From Bifidobacterium sp. ESL0784 (GTDB lineage: Bacteria; Actinomycetota; Actinomycetes; Actinomycetales; Bifidobacteriaceae): 64,000 nucleotides of DNA. Positions 44,780 through 52,829 of this stretch are shown piece after piece; positions within the stretch are counted from its first letter, which is position 1; each line of letters starts with the position of its first letter. The stretch lies in NCBI RefSeq assembly GCF_029433295.1, contig NZ_JAQTHV010000002.1, forward strand, positions 476,924 through 540,923, written 5' to 3'. Under the pieces are notes generated by a model. That model was not told the DNA's origin. It saw only the letters and a program-made list of their open reading frames with translations, and ran no database searches. The position numbers and the translations under genes were made by a program.

Positions 44780-45613
44780 ATGGATCTGAATGAGGCGATG
44801 ACGGAGCGCCATTCCGTGCGCATGTATACCGACGAACCGGTCGGTAAGGCCCTGCTTGATGAAATCACCGCCGAAGTCGAGCGCTGCAACGCGGCGTCCG
44901 GCTTGCACTTCCAGATGTCCTCCGGACTTGAGGACGCCTTCTGCGGCTACAAAACGCATTACGGACGGTTTAGCGGCGTTCACAACGCCATCGCTCTGGT
45001 TACCAAAATCGACGAACCTTACGATCTGCATCCGGCAAAGAAGGCTCCGCAGACGGATGAGGAAACCACTGATCCGATTCCGCATGAAGAAGCCGAAATC
45101 GAGCAAAAGGTGGGTTATTACGGCGAGCAACTCGCGCTGAAACTCGTGCAGCTCGGGCTCTCGACTTCGTGGGCCGTGCTCGATGACGCCGCAACCGGCT
45201 GGTGGAAACTTGAGCCGGGCGAACGCGTCGTGTGGATTCTCGCCTTCGGCCACCCTGCACGCCCCGGTGCCAAGCACCACAGCAAACCGTTGGATTCATT
45301 GTGCTCGCTGCCCGCGAGCCTCGGCCCCAATGCAACGCTCGCGGATGCCCCCGATTGGTTCCAGCGCGGCGTCGAAGCCGCTTCGCTCGCCCCGACGTCA
45401 CTGAGCCAGCAACCATTCCACTTCACGCTAGAAGATACCGACACCGCCGGCAGTCCAGTCAGCTCAGCCAGTTCCATCGCAACCAGCGAAAAGCTTTTAC
45501 CCGCCGTCAGCGCCCGCATCACTCCCGGTCTCTTTGCCCACGTTGGTCTGGGCTGCGCGAAACGCAATTTCGAAATCGGCGCCGGACCTGACAGTTTCGT
45601 ATGGGCAAAGTAG
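44780..45613 (+). CDS. nitroreductase-family protein (TM1586-like)
   Basis: 277 residues with two related halves, as in TM1586-type nitroreductases. The N-terminus MDLNEAMTERHSVRMYTDEPV is the typical nitroreductase opening with the FMN-binding Arg-x-Ser-x-Arg-type segment. GYYGEQLALKLVQLGLSTSWAV and WILAFGHPARPG follow, and the second half starts at DWFQRGVEAASLAPTSLSQQPFHF. It probably binds FMN and reduces an unknown substrate with NAD(P)H. I chose the start at 44780 because GAGGGG lies 4 bases before it. The upstream ATG at 44741 has none. It follows tgt by 124 bases in the same direction. Confidence 0.8.
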   Translation: MDLNEAMTERHSVRMYTDEPVGKALLDEITAEVERCNAASGLHFQMSSGLEDAFCGYKTHYGRFSGVHNAIALVTKIDEPYDLHPAKKAPQTDEETTDPIPHEEAEIEQKVGYYGEQLALKLVQLGLSTSWAVLDDAATGWWKLEPGERVVWILAFGHPARPGAKHHSKPLDSLCSLPASLGPNATLADAPDWFQRGVEAASLAPTSLSQQPFHFTLEDTDTAGSPVSSASSIATSEKLLPAVSARITPGLFAHVGLGCAKRNFEIGAGPDSFVWAK

Positions 45614-45650
45614 CGTCTCGATTCTTTCATTTTCGATTCGATAGGTTACT

Positions 45651-45740
45651 GCGACGAAAAGCACGTTTTTCGCCCATTTTTCATGCTTTTCGTCGCGTTA
45701 AGTGCTCTAACGTGCTTTTGGTCGCTTCCATCACCTTGGG
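45651..45740. repeat. intergenic repeat cluster C
   Basis: Bases 45651-45663 and 45684-45696 are a perfect 13-bp inverted repeat (GCGACGAAAAGCA). A further copy, CGTGCTTTTGGTCGC, follows at 45711-45725. It uses the same core as the other repeat clusters of the window. It lies 38 bases past the nitroreductase stop and might also end its transcript. Confidence 0.55.
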
Positions 45741-45846
45741 GATTCCGGCAACCAGTCCTCCCCGCCCAAGCCGACTGCCGAGCAACACGCATTGCCGCAA
45801 ACCTCTTGCGCTCGTCGGCACTGAGCAGTAACCTTATTATTTGTCT

Positions 45847-45932
45847 GCGAGTATGGCGGAATGGTAGACGCGCTGTCTTCAGGTGGCAGTGAGCGTATGC
45901 TCGTGGGGGTTCAACTCCCCCTACTCGCACCA
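45847..45932 (+). tRNA. tRNA-Leu (anticodon CAG)
   Basis: 86-base class II tRNA. The acceptor GCGAGTA pairs with TACTCGC, followed by A and an encoded CCA. The anticodon stem CTGTC/GGCAG holds the loop TTCAGGT, giving anticodon CAG. A long variable arm (GTGAGCGTATGCTCGT) and the T-arm GGGGGTTCAACTCCCCC are intact. It reads CUG, a major leucine codon in GC-rich genes. Confidence 0.97.
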
Positions 45933-45938
45933 TCAATT

Positions 45939-45988
45939 GAGGTTCTGGAAACATTGAATTGCAACGATTCCAGAACCTCTAGTTTTTG
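45939..45988 (+). terminator. terminator of tRNA-Leu
   Basis: Bases 45939-45950 (GAGGTTCTGGAA) pair perfectly with 45968-45979, and TAGTTTTTG follows. It begins 7 bases after the tRNA. Confidence 0.92.
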
Positions 45989-46098
45989 CATAAATCACGA
46001 AATATAACCCAAGTTTTCGTCCTTGATTTACCTTTCCTTATGAGTTGCATAGGAAAATCATGTTTTCCTTTGAAACTTTTGGCGTAGGTTTGTCGGTT

Positions 46099-46899
46099 TT
46101 ATGGTTTCGGCGAGGCAACGAGGACGACACCCTGTCTGCCGTTGATGGCTGTTAGGGCGGTCAGCGTGATGCAGAGCCCGTCGGATGCCGTCTTGGTCTG
46201 GCCGAGCCGCAGCGTCATGCCTTTATCGTCGTCTTCGTTCATGGGGAGGGTGAGGTAATAGCCTTTGCGGTCATGGTCGAGGGCGTAGGGCAGAGCGATG
46301 GCGTGACCGTCCAGATTCACGGTGTCGCCGAGTGCGGCGGTCGCCGTGGTTCCGGCGCCGGCGGGTGGTTGGACGGATTGTTCGACCGGCGGGTCGGGCT
46401 GGTAGGGTTCGAACAACACGCTCACTGACTGGACCCCGTCCCAATCGTCGAACGAGACCACTGTCACCGACACCCCCATCTGTCTCGAGCTCCATGTGTC
46501 GCCGACCCCCAGGTTGACGACACTGTATTCGCCGCCAAAATCGACGTGGCGTGCGGGTGCGTCCACCTTAAGATTGATGGAGTACCCGGTGTTGCCATGG
46601 TCGAGCTGGGAATCGACCACGGTGGTGATGTTGCCGATGCGTATGACACCTCCGATGGCTGCCTTGCACACCCGCCCCCTGTCGAGCCGTTCCTTCGCGA
46701 TATTCGCGGATTGGGTGACGATTGGCTCTTCCTTCCCGCTATCCGTCTGCATGGTTTTTGTGCCTCTTTCAGGCGGTCTGAACGCCGCTACGGTCCCTGG
46801 CACGATGATGGCCAGCATAGCGGCGGCAGCCACCGCCCGCGCCAGCCACTTTCTCCACGGCATCCTGTGTACCGATTCACACGCCGCCGTGCGGTTCAT
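46099..46899 (-). CDS. membrane-anchored duplicated-domain protein, putative immunity protein 3
   Basis: 266 residues, last gene of the LXG-type operon. One membrane segment near residues 19-37 (ARAVAAAAMLAIIVPGTVAAF) follows a basic start, so the bulk should be outside the membrane. The exposed part has two related domains, each ending in a strand pair like VSVTVVSFDDWDGVQSVSVLFEP and LCITLTALTAINGRQGVVLVAS. The two upstream genes encode the same layout, so the three are paralogues. It overlaps the stop of its upstream neighbour by 4 bases (ATGA), a sign of coupled translation. No enzyme motif is visible. Context suggests protection against the calpain-like effector or a relative of it. Confidence 0.75.
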   Translation of the reverse strand: MNRTAACESVHRMPWRKWLARAVAAAAMLAIIVPGTVAAFRPPERGTKTMQTDSGKEEPIVTQSANIAKERLDRGRVCKAAIGGVIRIGNITTVVDSQLDHGNTGYSINLKVDAPARHVDFGGEYSVVNLGVGDTWSSRQMGVSVTVVSFDDWDGVQSVSVLFEPYQPDPPVEQSVQPPAGAGTTATAALGDTVNLDGHAIALPYALDHDRKGYYLTLPMNEDDDKGMTLRLGQTKTASDGLCITLTALTAINGRQGVVLVASPKP

Positions 46900-47708
46900 T
46901 GCTTGGATACCGGCGTGACGAGCAGGGTCACGCCCTGGTGGCCATGGATGTCGGTGAGGGCCAGAAGCGACACCGTGTACTTCACGCCGTGCAGGTCGCC
47001 CGTCCTGCTCTGCCCCACGCTCATCGACAGGTCCCTAGGCTTTTCAGCCCCGTTGCCCAGCATTACCGGGACCAGGTAGGTGCCGTCCTGCTGTTTCATG
47101 ATGCCGTATCCCAGTGAGACCTTGACGTAATTCTTGTTGATCTTTGGACTGCTTTCCCCCATGCGCACCTCGTAGGTCTTGCCGTCCCGCGACTGCGGGG
47201 GATTGTCGGCCTTCAGCCGGATGGAGGGGCCGTCCTGACAGGTCTCGATGAGAAGCCTGACGGCCTGGGCACCCTCATCATCGCCCAGGGTCAGCAGGGT
47301 CACCGCTATGCCGTCCCCCGGTCTGCGGATGGTCTCGCCGACCTTCGGGTCCACGTCCCCGCCGAGCTTGGCGAGGTGGTTCATGACGATGAGGCGTGCC
47401 CGCTTCTCCCCATGCTCGTCGGTCGGATGGTAAATCTGGATGTCGATATTGCCCATCCGTATGATGCCGCCGACGTCGCCGATCACGACCCGGCCTTTGT
47501 CGATTCGCTCCTGGGGGATGTTGCGGGCCGTCGCCCTGATGATGTGCCGTCCTGTCATGGCGTCCATGACGGGTCCTTTCTCAAACACGCAGACGGCGAC
47601 AAGAGCCACGGCAATCACTGCGGCCAGAACAGCCAACACGCGTCGCGGGCGGTGCCGTCTTGACGTTTCTGAGCGTTGGTTGTCTGTTTCGGATGTCTCT
47701 CCGTCCAT
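46896..47708 (-). CDS. membrane-anchored duplicated-domain protein, putative immunity protein 2
   Basis: 270 residues. Membrane segment near 25-43 (RVLAVLAAVIAVALVAVCVFE) after a very basic stretch. Two related extracytoplasmic domains follow, ending AVTLLTLGDDEGAQAVRLLIE and TVSLLALTDIHGHQGVTLLVT. It is closer to the first paralogue (47847-48635) than to the third. I chose ATG 47708, which has GAGG 7 bases upstream. The longer open frame to 47810 reads through the remnant of an effector gene in another frame and is not coding. The start lies one base after the stop of that remnant, just as the first paralogue overlaps the stop of the intact effector. Confidence 0.78.
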   Translation of the reverse strand: MDGETSETDNQRSETSRRHRPRRVLAVLAAVIAVALVAVCVFEKGPVMDAMTGRHIIRATARNIPQERIDKGRVVIGDVGGIIRMGNIDIQIYHPTDEHGEKRARLIVMNHLAKLGGDVDPKVGETIRRPGDGIAVTLLTLGDDEGAQAVRLLIETCQDGPSIRLKADNPPQSRDGKTYEVRMGESSPKINKNYVKVSLGYGIMKQQDGTYLVPVMLGNGAEKPRDLSMSVGQSRTGDLHGVKYTVSLLALTDIHGHQGVTLLVTPVSKQ

Positions 47709-47709
47709 G

Positions 47710-47808
47710 CTACTGCCTCGATTCCTCGTTGAACAGCTGGTTGAACTCCTGCTTGCTGACCCAGAACGCGTCGTCCTTGTCGCACGGAAGCCAAACCCCC
47801 GCTCCGGC
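47710..47808 (-). pseudogene. remnant of the 3' end of a second calpain-like effector gene
   Basis: On the minus strand 47808-47710 reads a run ending KDDAFWVSKQEFNQLFNEES plus RQ and a stop. The end of the intact effector upstream is GETFWISKDDFNKAFNKVSQQ, the same length from the FW to the stop, with frequent conservative changes. Only about 32 codons survive, squeezed into the space between immunity-like genes 1 and 2. This indicates an ancestral effector gene in front of the second immunity-like gene, since deleted. Confidence 0.72.
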
Positions 47809-47846
47809 ACAGGGCATCCGGCGCAATGCGCCCGCCGCCGCGCTCT

Positions 47847-48635
47847 TCAGTGTATGGGCGCGGAGGTGGCGATCAGTGTGGCGCCCTGCCGGCCGTCGAC
47901 ATCGTTCAGGGCCAGCAGCGTCACCGTGTAGCTGAAGCTGTAAAGCCTGACCGTCCTGCTCTGGCCCACGGCCATCGACATGTCCCTGGACTCGTTCATT
48001 CCGCCGTTCAGCTGTATTGGCACCAGGTAGGTGCCGTCTTCCTCCTTCGTGATGCAGTACCCCAGCGAGACCGTGGCATAGTCATCGCCTACCTTCATGC
48101 TCTCGCCCTTGCGCAGCTCGTGCGGCTCGCCCTCACGGAGCCGTTCAGCCGGCACGTCGGCCTGCTGCCGGATGGACGGACCGTCCTGATAGGGCTCGAA
48201 GAGGAGCTTGACGGCCTGGCCCCCTTCGAAGCCGCTTAGGGCCAGCAGCGTCACCGCCACGCCGAGCCGGGCGTCATGTTGTGTCTGGCCGACCTTCAGG
48301 TCCATGTCCCTGCCCGGGGTGAACGGACGGGCGCTGATCATCAGCAGGACATGCCAGCCGTCGAGGTTGTGGCGCAGCGTGCAGGTCGCGGTCAGGTCGC
48401 CTGGCCGCGCCACCCCTCCTGGTTGCAGAGTCTCGACGAGTCCTTGATCAATCCGTTCTTGGGGGATATCAGCTTCCTGCCTGATGATGGGATGCGGCAA
48501 TATCTCCATGATATGTCCTTCCGATGTTATGTAGAACAGTCCGGCCACGAGGACCAAGACTGCCAGAATGGCTACGGGCACGGTTCTAGCCCGCCGTGCC
48601 CGTCCGTCCCTGCCGGTCTGTCTCGTCCTGCTCAT
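47847..48635 (-). CDS. membrane-anchored duplicated-domain protein, putative immunity protein 1
   Basis: 262 residues. A basic start is followed by a membrane segment near 18-37 (TVPVAILAVLVLVAGLFYI), then two related domains. They share IRQEADIPQERIDQG against IRQQADVPAERLREG and VAVTLLALSGFEGGQAVKLL against YTVTLLALNDVDGRQGATLI, a clear internal duplication. Its ATG overlaps the stop of the calpain-like effector gene by 4 bases, so the two are translationally coupled. That position is typical of the cognate immunity gene. An external membrane-tethered protein would suit an effector that acts outside, perhaps as a protease inhibitor. No known domain recognised. Confidence 0.78.
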   Translation of the reverse strand: MSRTRQTGRDGRARRARTVPVAILAVLVLVAGLFYITSEGHIMEILPHPIIRQEADIPQERIDQGLVETLQPGGVARPGDLTATCTLRHNLDGWHVLLMISARPFTPGRDMDLKVGQTQHDARLGVAVTLLALSGFEGGQAVKLLFEPYQDGPSIRQQADVPAERLREGEPHELRKGESMKVGDDYATVSLGYCITKEEDGTYLVPIQLNGGMNESRDMSMAVGQSRTVRLYSFSYTVTLLALNDVDGRQGATLIATSAPIH

Positions 48636-49963
48636 TGCTGCGATACCTTGTTGAACGCCTTGTTGAAGTCGTCCTTGCTGATCCAGAACGTCTCGCCGTT
48701 ATCAGGGGTCCAGTTTCCATCCTTGTCGTACCAATAGTTTTTGCCCCATGGGTTGCGCAAGCAGACCATGTCGCCTTTGGTTTCGACGACCTCATAGGCG
48801 TGCTGTTTTGCGATGGCGATTCTGTAGCCGTTGCCCGGTAGTTTCGTTCCATCGTTGGCGGATACCAGCATCGCTCCGTCCTCGGTGTAATCGTTGTCCG
48901 TAGGCAGATGCAGAAAGAGCGGCTTGGTGGAGGCTACGGAGATGGTGCCGTCGACGGACCCCTTGGAGTTGAGGGCCTCGTCACCCGGGTTGCCGTTCGT
49001 CTTGAGGGGTTTCCTGCCGGTGATGGCCTTCCAGGCCCAGTTGGGTTGGCCGCCCCTGAGCGCGCCTTGGCCGAAGTGCTGCCTGATGGCCGCCTCCCAC
49101 AACGAAGCTATGCCAGAAGTCCCCATATAATAAGTGTAGTAGACATCGACCGGTACTCGTTTGCCGTTATCATAAAGAAGTACGGTGTAGTAGATAACCT
49201 TGCCTTTCTTGTCTTTGTGGGCAGTGATGCCATTCCTCAGGTCGTAGCCGGAATCCGCGAGTGCCTGGAGGGTGGTGATCAGGAAGCAGTCGCTCATGTA
49301 ATCCCCCTGCTTGAAATCGCTGGCTTTCGGTTGTTTGTCCAGCCAATCAGATCCCAAGTCATAGTTCTTGTCACTGTCGTCTTCCAAACCGCCGTCATCG
49401 GATTCCAAGAAGTTCAACGGGTTATGGTGTTTAAAGCCGTTCTCGTTACCGTCGGCGCCGACTTTGTCGCCGCCGTAGAGGGTGCTGGTAGCTTGGTCGA
49501 ATTGGTGGAGGCGGTTGATCTTGCGTTGAAGCCATTGGGCGGTTCTTCGGTCCTGGGCGAGCAGGTCGTCGATGGCGGGGCCGGCCAGGGTTCGTGTGAC
49601 GGGCGGGAGCAGGTCGCGGACGGTTTCGATGGCCCGGTCGACCTGGTGGAGGCGGTCCAAAGCCTGAGTGACGGCGTCCTCGGAGATGAAGTCGTCGTCG
49701 ATGTACTGGTCGAGGAGGGTGGCAAGCGTGCGATGGTCGTCGAGAACGGCCTGGTTATAGGCGAGGGCGTCATTGATTTGGCGGCTGAGGACATCAGCTT
49801 GTTGTTTGGCGGCCTGCCACGCCTGACCGGTGAGCAGGTTCTCCCCGTTGAGGCCGTCACAGGCGCTCAAAATCTGGTGGAGCTGCTGGTTCTGGGCGTT
49901 GATGGTCTTGCAGGACTCGTTTATGGCCTGGTGCAGCACCCCCTTGTCGACGATCAGCCCCAT
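48632..49963 (-). CDS. LXG-like type VII effector with calpain-type (C2) cysteine protease domain
   Basis: 443 residues. Residues 1-160 are almost entirely alpha-helical by pattern (heptad-like Leu/Ala/Gln runs) and contain LTGQAW at 44-49, an LXG-like motif, as in the N-terminal export domain of LXG toxins. An Asp/Asn-rich linker lies at 165-215. Residues 216-440 form a calpain-type protease: KQGDYMSDCFLITTLQALA with Gln219 and nucleophile Cys226, KQHAYEVVE with His388, and CLRNPWGKNYW with Asn404. All catalytic residues of peptidase family C2 are present. There is no signal peptide, as expected for type VII export. It overlaps the Lap2-like gene before it by 10 bases and the immunity-like gene after it by 4. 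The target is unknown. Confidence 0.85.
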   Translation of the reverse strand: MGLIVDKGVLHQAINESCKTINAQNQQLHQILSACDGLNGENLLTGQAWQAAKQQADVLSRQINDALAYNQAVLDDHRTLATLLDQYIDDDFISEDAVTQALDRLHQVDRAIETVRDLLPPVTRTLAGPAIDDLLAQDRRTAQWLQRKINRLHQFDQATSTLYGGDKVGADGNENGFKHHNPLNFLESDDGGLEDDSDKNYDLGSDWLDKQPKASDFKQGDYMSDCFLITTLQALADSGYDLRNGITAHKDKKGKVIYYTVLLYDNGKRVPVDVYYTYYMGTSGIASLWEAAIRQHFGQGALRGGQPNWAWKAITGRKPLKTNGNPGDEALNSKGSVDGTISVASTKPLFLHLPTDNDYTEDGAMLVSANDGTKLPGNGYRIAIAKQHAYEVVETKGDMVCLRNPWGKNYWYDKDGNWTPDNGETFWISKDDFNKAFNKVSQQ

Positions 49964-50340
49964 GGTCGCTCCCCTCGCGTACCCGCCGTGCCGCCGCGAC
50001 GTGCGGCGAGCACCCGTCGTTGGTCTTGCAGGCCCTCGTCACATGTGCGGATACGGCGGCTTTCCGCGTCGCGGTCGCCGGCCTCCTGCTCGATACGGTT
50101 CATGAGGCCGCCCGCGGAGGCGCGGAACTCGTCCTCGATCGCGCCGAACCGGGCATACGCCTGGCTGCCGCGCAGCCCCTCGGACAGACCCATCCAAATA
50201 TCGTGGTGGCGATTGCAGGCCGACTGCATCTCATCCCAGGCTTTGCTGCAGGCCTGACGTTCGCGGCACAAATCATCCAGTCTCTTGCCGTCCGCCTCCA
50301 GCTGCCGGTCCACCTCGTTGACGGGCTCTTCCTTGTTCAT
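49954..50340 (-). CDS. Lap2-like (DUF3958-type) helical export partner
   Basis: 128 residues, charged and helical (VDRQLEADGKRLDDLCRERQACSKAWDEMQ), with a Trp near 50 and a basic C-terminus. Its size, composition and place between a small WXG-like gene and an LXG-type gene match DUF3958 proteins. In type VIIb loci of Firmicutes these act as LXG-associated alpha-helical targeting factors (Lap2). It overlaps its upstream neighbour by 4 bases (ATGA) and the effector by 10, so all three are one translational unit. Assignment rests on context and general pattern, not on a strong motif. Confidence 0.65.
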   Translation of the reverse strand: MNKEEPVNEVDRQLEADGKRLDDLCRERQACSKAWDEMQSACNRHHDIWMGLSEGLRGSQAYARFGAIEDEFRASAGGLMNRIEQEAGDRDAESRRIRTCDEGLQDQRRVLAARRGGTAGTRGERPWG

Positions 50341-50612
50341 TGAATGCCCTCGACCGCCGCAGCCGACGCCTGATCGGCCTGGCCTAATCCCATATGTGCG
50401 TCAATGGCCCCCGATGCCAACGACCTTGCCATATTTGCCAGGATGCTGCCGGCATTGGCGCTGCCTGCGCATGCGTCTGCCGCCAAGGCCATGGCACGGA
50501 TGTTCGTGGCACCAGCAGTGAAGCCATAGCCGACCTCATCACCATCAGCGGCGCGCCCCAGTGCGTCGGCATGCCCCTGTGCCACGTCCCCAATACTCCG
50601 AATCTCACCCAT
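50337..50612 (-). CDS. Lap1-like small type VII-associated protein (DUF3130/TIGR04197-like)
   Basis: 91 residues with no signal peptide. Two helical parts flank an Ala/Gly-rich centre (GAADGDEVGYGFTAG is the region of the turn). The start MGEIRSIGD is like the MGKI-type opening of the TIGR04197 (SACOL2603) family of small type VII-associated proteins. There is no WXG motif. First gene of the operon; the promoter should lie in the 210-base AT-rich stretch up to 50822. The ATG at 50612 lacks a clear ribosome site, but upstream extension would run into hydrophobic non-family sequence. Fairly sure it is a gene, less sure of the family. Confidence 0.6.
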   Translation of the reverse strand: MGEIRSIGDVAQGHADALGRAADGDEVGYGFTAGATNIRAMALAADACAGSANAGSILANMARSLASGAIDAHMGLGQADQASAAAVEGIQ

Positions 50613-50822
50613 GAGAACAGATTTTATCACAATATATTGCAATCGAACAATAGCAACACGATAATGAATATTGCCGCCTGTTAGGGCAATGGGGCTCATC
50701 AAGAAGAAACCCACTCTGCAATAAAGCGTCTATCCGGAATGGTCGCAACCGATAAGACCTCTATGCCACCCCATTACCCGCGACTCAAGCCCCCGCGCCC
50801 AATAACACCTGAGCCGAAGCGA

Positions 50823-51395
50823 TTACTTCCGTTCGGGGAAGGTGCGAATCTTTGGCGGCTGGTAGGCAGTGACCCAGCGGGTGATTTCGTCGACGGAATC
50901 GGTCACCAGCAACTTCGTACGGTCAACAGCGGTCAGGAAACCTGCTGAGACCATAGTGTCATACATTTGCGCCAACGGACGCCAATAACCGTCAAGATCG
51001 AACAGCACACAAGGCTTGTTGTTGAGCCCGATTCGCGCCCAGGAGAAGGCTTCCGCGATCTCCTCCAACGTGCCGGGTCCGCCAGGAAAGGCGATGAGCA
51101 CATCACCGAGCTCCATCATCCGGCGCTTGCGCTCGTCCATGTCGTCGACAACCTCCATTGTCGTCAGGCCCCTCGCCGCAGCATTGCGGTCGATGAGCAT
51201 CTGCGGCATGATGCCATGCACCTTGCCGCCGCCATCGAGCACCGCCTGCGCCACCACGCCCATCAGCCCGACGCCGCCACCGCCATACACCAGCTCGTCG
51301 TCGTTCGCCGCGATCCACTCCCCAAGCCGCTTCGCCGCAGCCGCATACTTCGAATCATCCCCGCTAGCCGCGCCGCAATACACTGTGATTTTCAT
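50823..51395 (-). CDS. LOG-family nucleotide phosphoribohydrolase (TIGR00730)
   Basis: 190-residue Rossmann-fold protein of the LOG family. It splits nucleoside 5'-monophosphates, including cytokinin-type ones, into base and ribose 5-phosphate. The signature PGGPGTLEEIAEAFSWARIG and the preceding ERKRRMMELGDVLIAF carry the conserved catalytic Arg and Glu. GGGGVGLMGVVAQAVLDGGG is the phosphate-binding part. It was once annotated as lysine decarboxylase, which is wrong for this family. The start at 51395 has AGGGAG. The physiological substrate in this organism is unknown. Confidence 0.9.
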   Translation of the reverse strand: MKITVYCGAASGDDSKYAAAAKRLGEWIAANDDELVYGGGGVGLMGVVAQAVLDGGGKVHGIMPQMLIDRNAAARGLTTMEVVDDMDERKRRMMELGDVLIAFPGGPGTLEEIAEAFSWARIGLNNKPCVLFDLDGYWRPLAQMYDTMVSAGFLTAVDRTKLLVTDSVDEITRWVTAYQPPKIRTFPERK

Positions 51396-51691
51396 ACCGA
51401 TCTCCCTGATAACCGTTCATGACATACCAGTAAACTTAAGTCTCACTATATCGGCATATCCATAATTGCAATATCAAGCTCACAATAACTAGACGTTATT
51501 ACTTTATCCATTTATTTATTAGTTTGTCTCAAAACCGCCTCAAAAATCGTCCACGATGCGGAATGAAGCTGAGAAACCCTACTGCCGTCACACATACTGC
51601 GAATAGACGGCAATGCCGCATGATGTTGTCCACAAGATTGTTGCGGCACTCGCCGCGATACCCACAAGGGACAAACTAGAAGGGAAACATC

Positions 51692-52699
51692 ATGAGATAT
51701 GGCATCATCGGCGCAGGAGCCATGGGATTCAGATATGGCGTGCTGCTGCAGGAATTGGCACACCAGCCGGTGGATTACATTGAGATTTGGGAGCCGAATC
51801 TCAAGAAGGTCAAGGAACAGGGCGGCGTCTATGTTTCCCGCGACCACGAAGGCCGTCATCTCGTCAAAGCCGATATCTATTCGCCGGAAGAGTACGCAGC
51901 GAAGGGCGGCGACCCGGACCTGTGGATCATCATGGTCAAGCAGATGGACCTCGACAACTACCTCAAGCGCTGCGCGGACGCCGGGCTTTTCAAGGACCAC
52001 CAGGTCGTCTTCAGCGCAATGAACGGCTGGGGCCACTTCGAAAAAATCCTCAAATACTTCCCCAAAGACCGCATCTACGGCGGCACCGCAATGGTCGCGA
52101 GCGCCTTCAACGGCCCGGGCGACGTGGACTTCATCGGCAAGCCCGGCGCCGGCACAATGCATATCTGCGCGATGACCGAGGAAGTCACGCCAGTCGAGAA
52201 GGAATTCGTGGCCGATCTCGACAAAACCGGTTTCAATCCGCAAATCACGCAGAACTTCCGTGGCACCTGCATGGCGAAGGTCATCTTCAACTCGGTCATC
52301 AACTCGATCTGCACGATGTACCAGATCACGATGGGCCAGTTCGTTTCATATCCGGGTTACAAAGACATGGCCACCGTACTAATCAACGAGGCCTACGACG
52401 CGCTCGAACGCTCGGGCTTCCAGCCCATCCAGACCCGCGCCGAAGCCATCGAGGAAGTCGATTACGTCAGCCGCGTCTCCAACCCGCTGCACTACCCGTC
52501 GATGTATCAGGACATGTCGAAGGGCCGCAAGACCGAAGTCGATTACATTAATGGTTACATCGCCAAAGTCGGCCGTGAAAATGACTGCCCCTGCCGCGTC
52601 CAGGAATTCCTGACCCACGGCGTCCACGTCGCCGAGCTCGCCTTCCAGATCCACAAGAAGGAAGCTGAGGAAAAGGCCGAGGCCGCCGCAGCCAAATAA
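51692..52699 (+). CDS. ketopantoate reductase-family protein (ApbA/PanE), copy 1
   Basis: 335 residues: an NADP-binding N-terminal Rossmann domain with GIIGAGAMGFRYG at the very start, and an ApbA-type C-terminal helical domain. MAKVIFNSVINSICTMYQ holds the conserved Lys and Asn of the active site, and GRKTEVDYINGYIAKVGREND the Ser/Asp-type substrate-binding block. It may reduce 2-dehydropantoate to pantoate, but the family also reduces other 2-oxoacids, and no pan genes are adjacent. The Glu/Ala/Lys-rich C-terminal tail is unusual. The start has AAGGG 7 bases upstream. A close paralogue follows at 53076. Confidence 0.85.
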   Translation: MRYGIIGAGAMGFRYGVLLQELAHQPVDYIEIWEPNLKKVKEQGGVYVSRDHEGRHLVKADIYSPEEYAAKGGDPDLWIIMVKQMDLDNYLKRCADAGLFKDHQVVFSAMNGWGHFEKILKYFPKDRIYGGTAMVASAFNGPGDVDFIGKPGAGTMHICAMTEEVTPVEKEFVADLDKTGFNPQITQNFRGTCMAKVIFNSVINSICTMYQITMGQFVSYPGYKDMATVLINEAYDALERSGFQPIQTRAEAIEEVDYVSRVSNPLHYPSMYQDMSKGRKTEVDYINGYIAKVGRENDCPCRVQEFLTHGVHVAELAFQIHKKEAEEKAEAAAAK

Positions 52700-52731
52700 A
52701 CGGTTCCGCTAATCAGTAGTTAGTCTTTGAT

Positions 52732-52774
52732 AATTTTGGCTGGCGCTTCGTCACGTTGAAAACGCCAGCCAAAA
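52732..52774. terminator. 13-bp perfect hairpin behind the first ketopantoate reductase-like gene
   Basis: ATTTTGGCTGGCG (52732-52744) pairs with CGCCAGCCAAAAT (52762-52774). It lies 33 bases past the stop. The T-tract suits the minus strand better, but no minus-strand gene ends here, so it most likely separates the two paralogues. Confidence 0.6.
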
Positions 52775-52779
52775 TCATT

Positions 52780-52829
52780 AAATGTCGCTTTTGCGTGCTT
52801 GCTTAGTGCTTGCACGTAAGAAGTGACAT
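52780..52829. repeat. intergenic repeat F, imperfect inverted repeat
   Basis: AATGTCGCTTTTGCGTGC (52780-52797) pairs with GCACGTAAGAAGTGACATT (52811-52829) with one bulge and two mismatches. It holds the same core as the other intergenic clusters. The remainder of the 52700-53075 spacer appears to be the promoter of the second paralogue. Confidence 0.5.

Noticed and set aside
47706..47810. N-terminal extension of the second immunity-like protein
   Set aside because: The extra residues are Arg/Ser/Thr-rich and out of frame with the effector remnant that explains this DNA. The ATG at 47708 has a proper ribosome site.
48908..50257. 449-codon open frame on the plus strand opposite the calpain-like gene
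   Set aside because: No ribosome site or recognisable protein pattern. It is opposite a gene with a complete set of catalytic motifs and overlapping operon structure.
50823..51395. Annotation as lysine decarboxylase
   Set aside because: The PGGPGTLEE motif is that of LOG phosphoribohydrolases. The old name for this family is known to be wrong.
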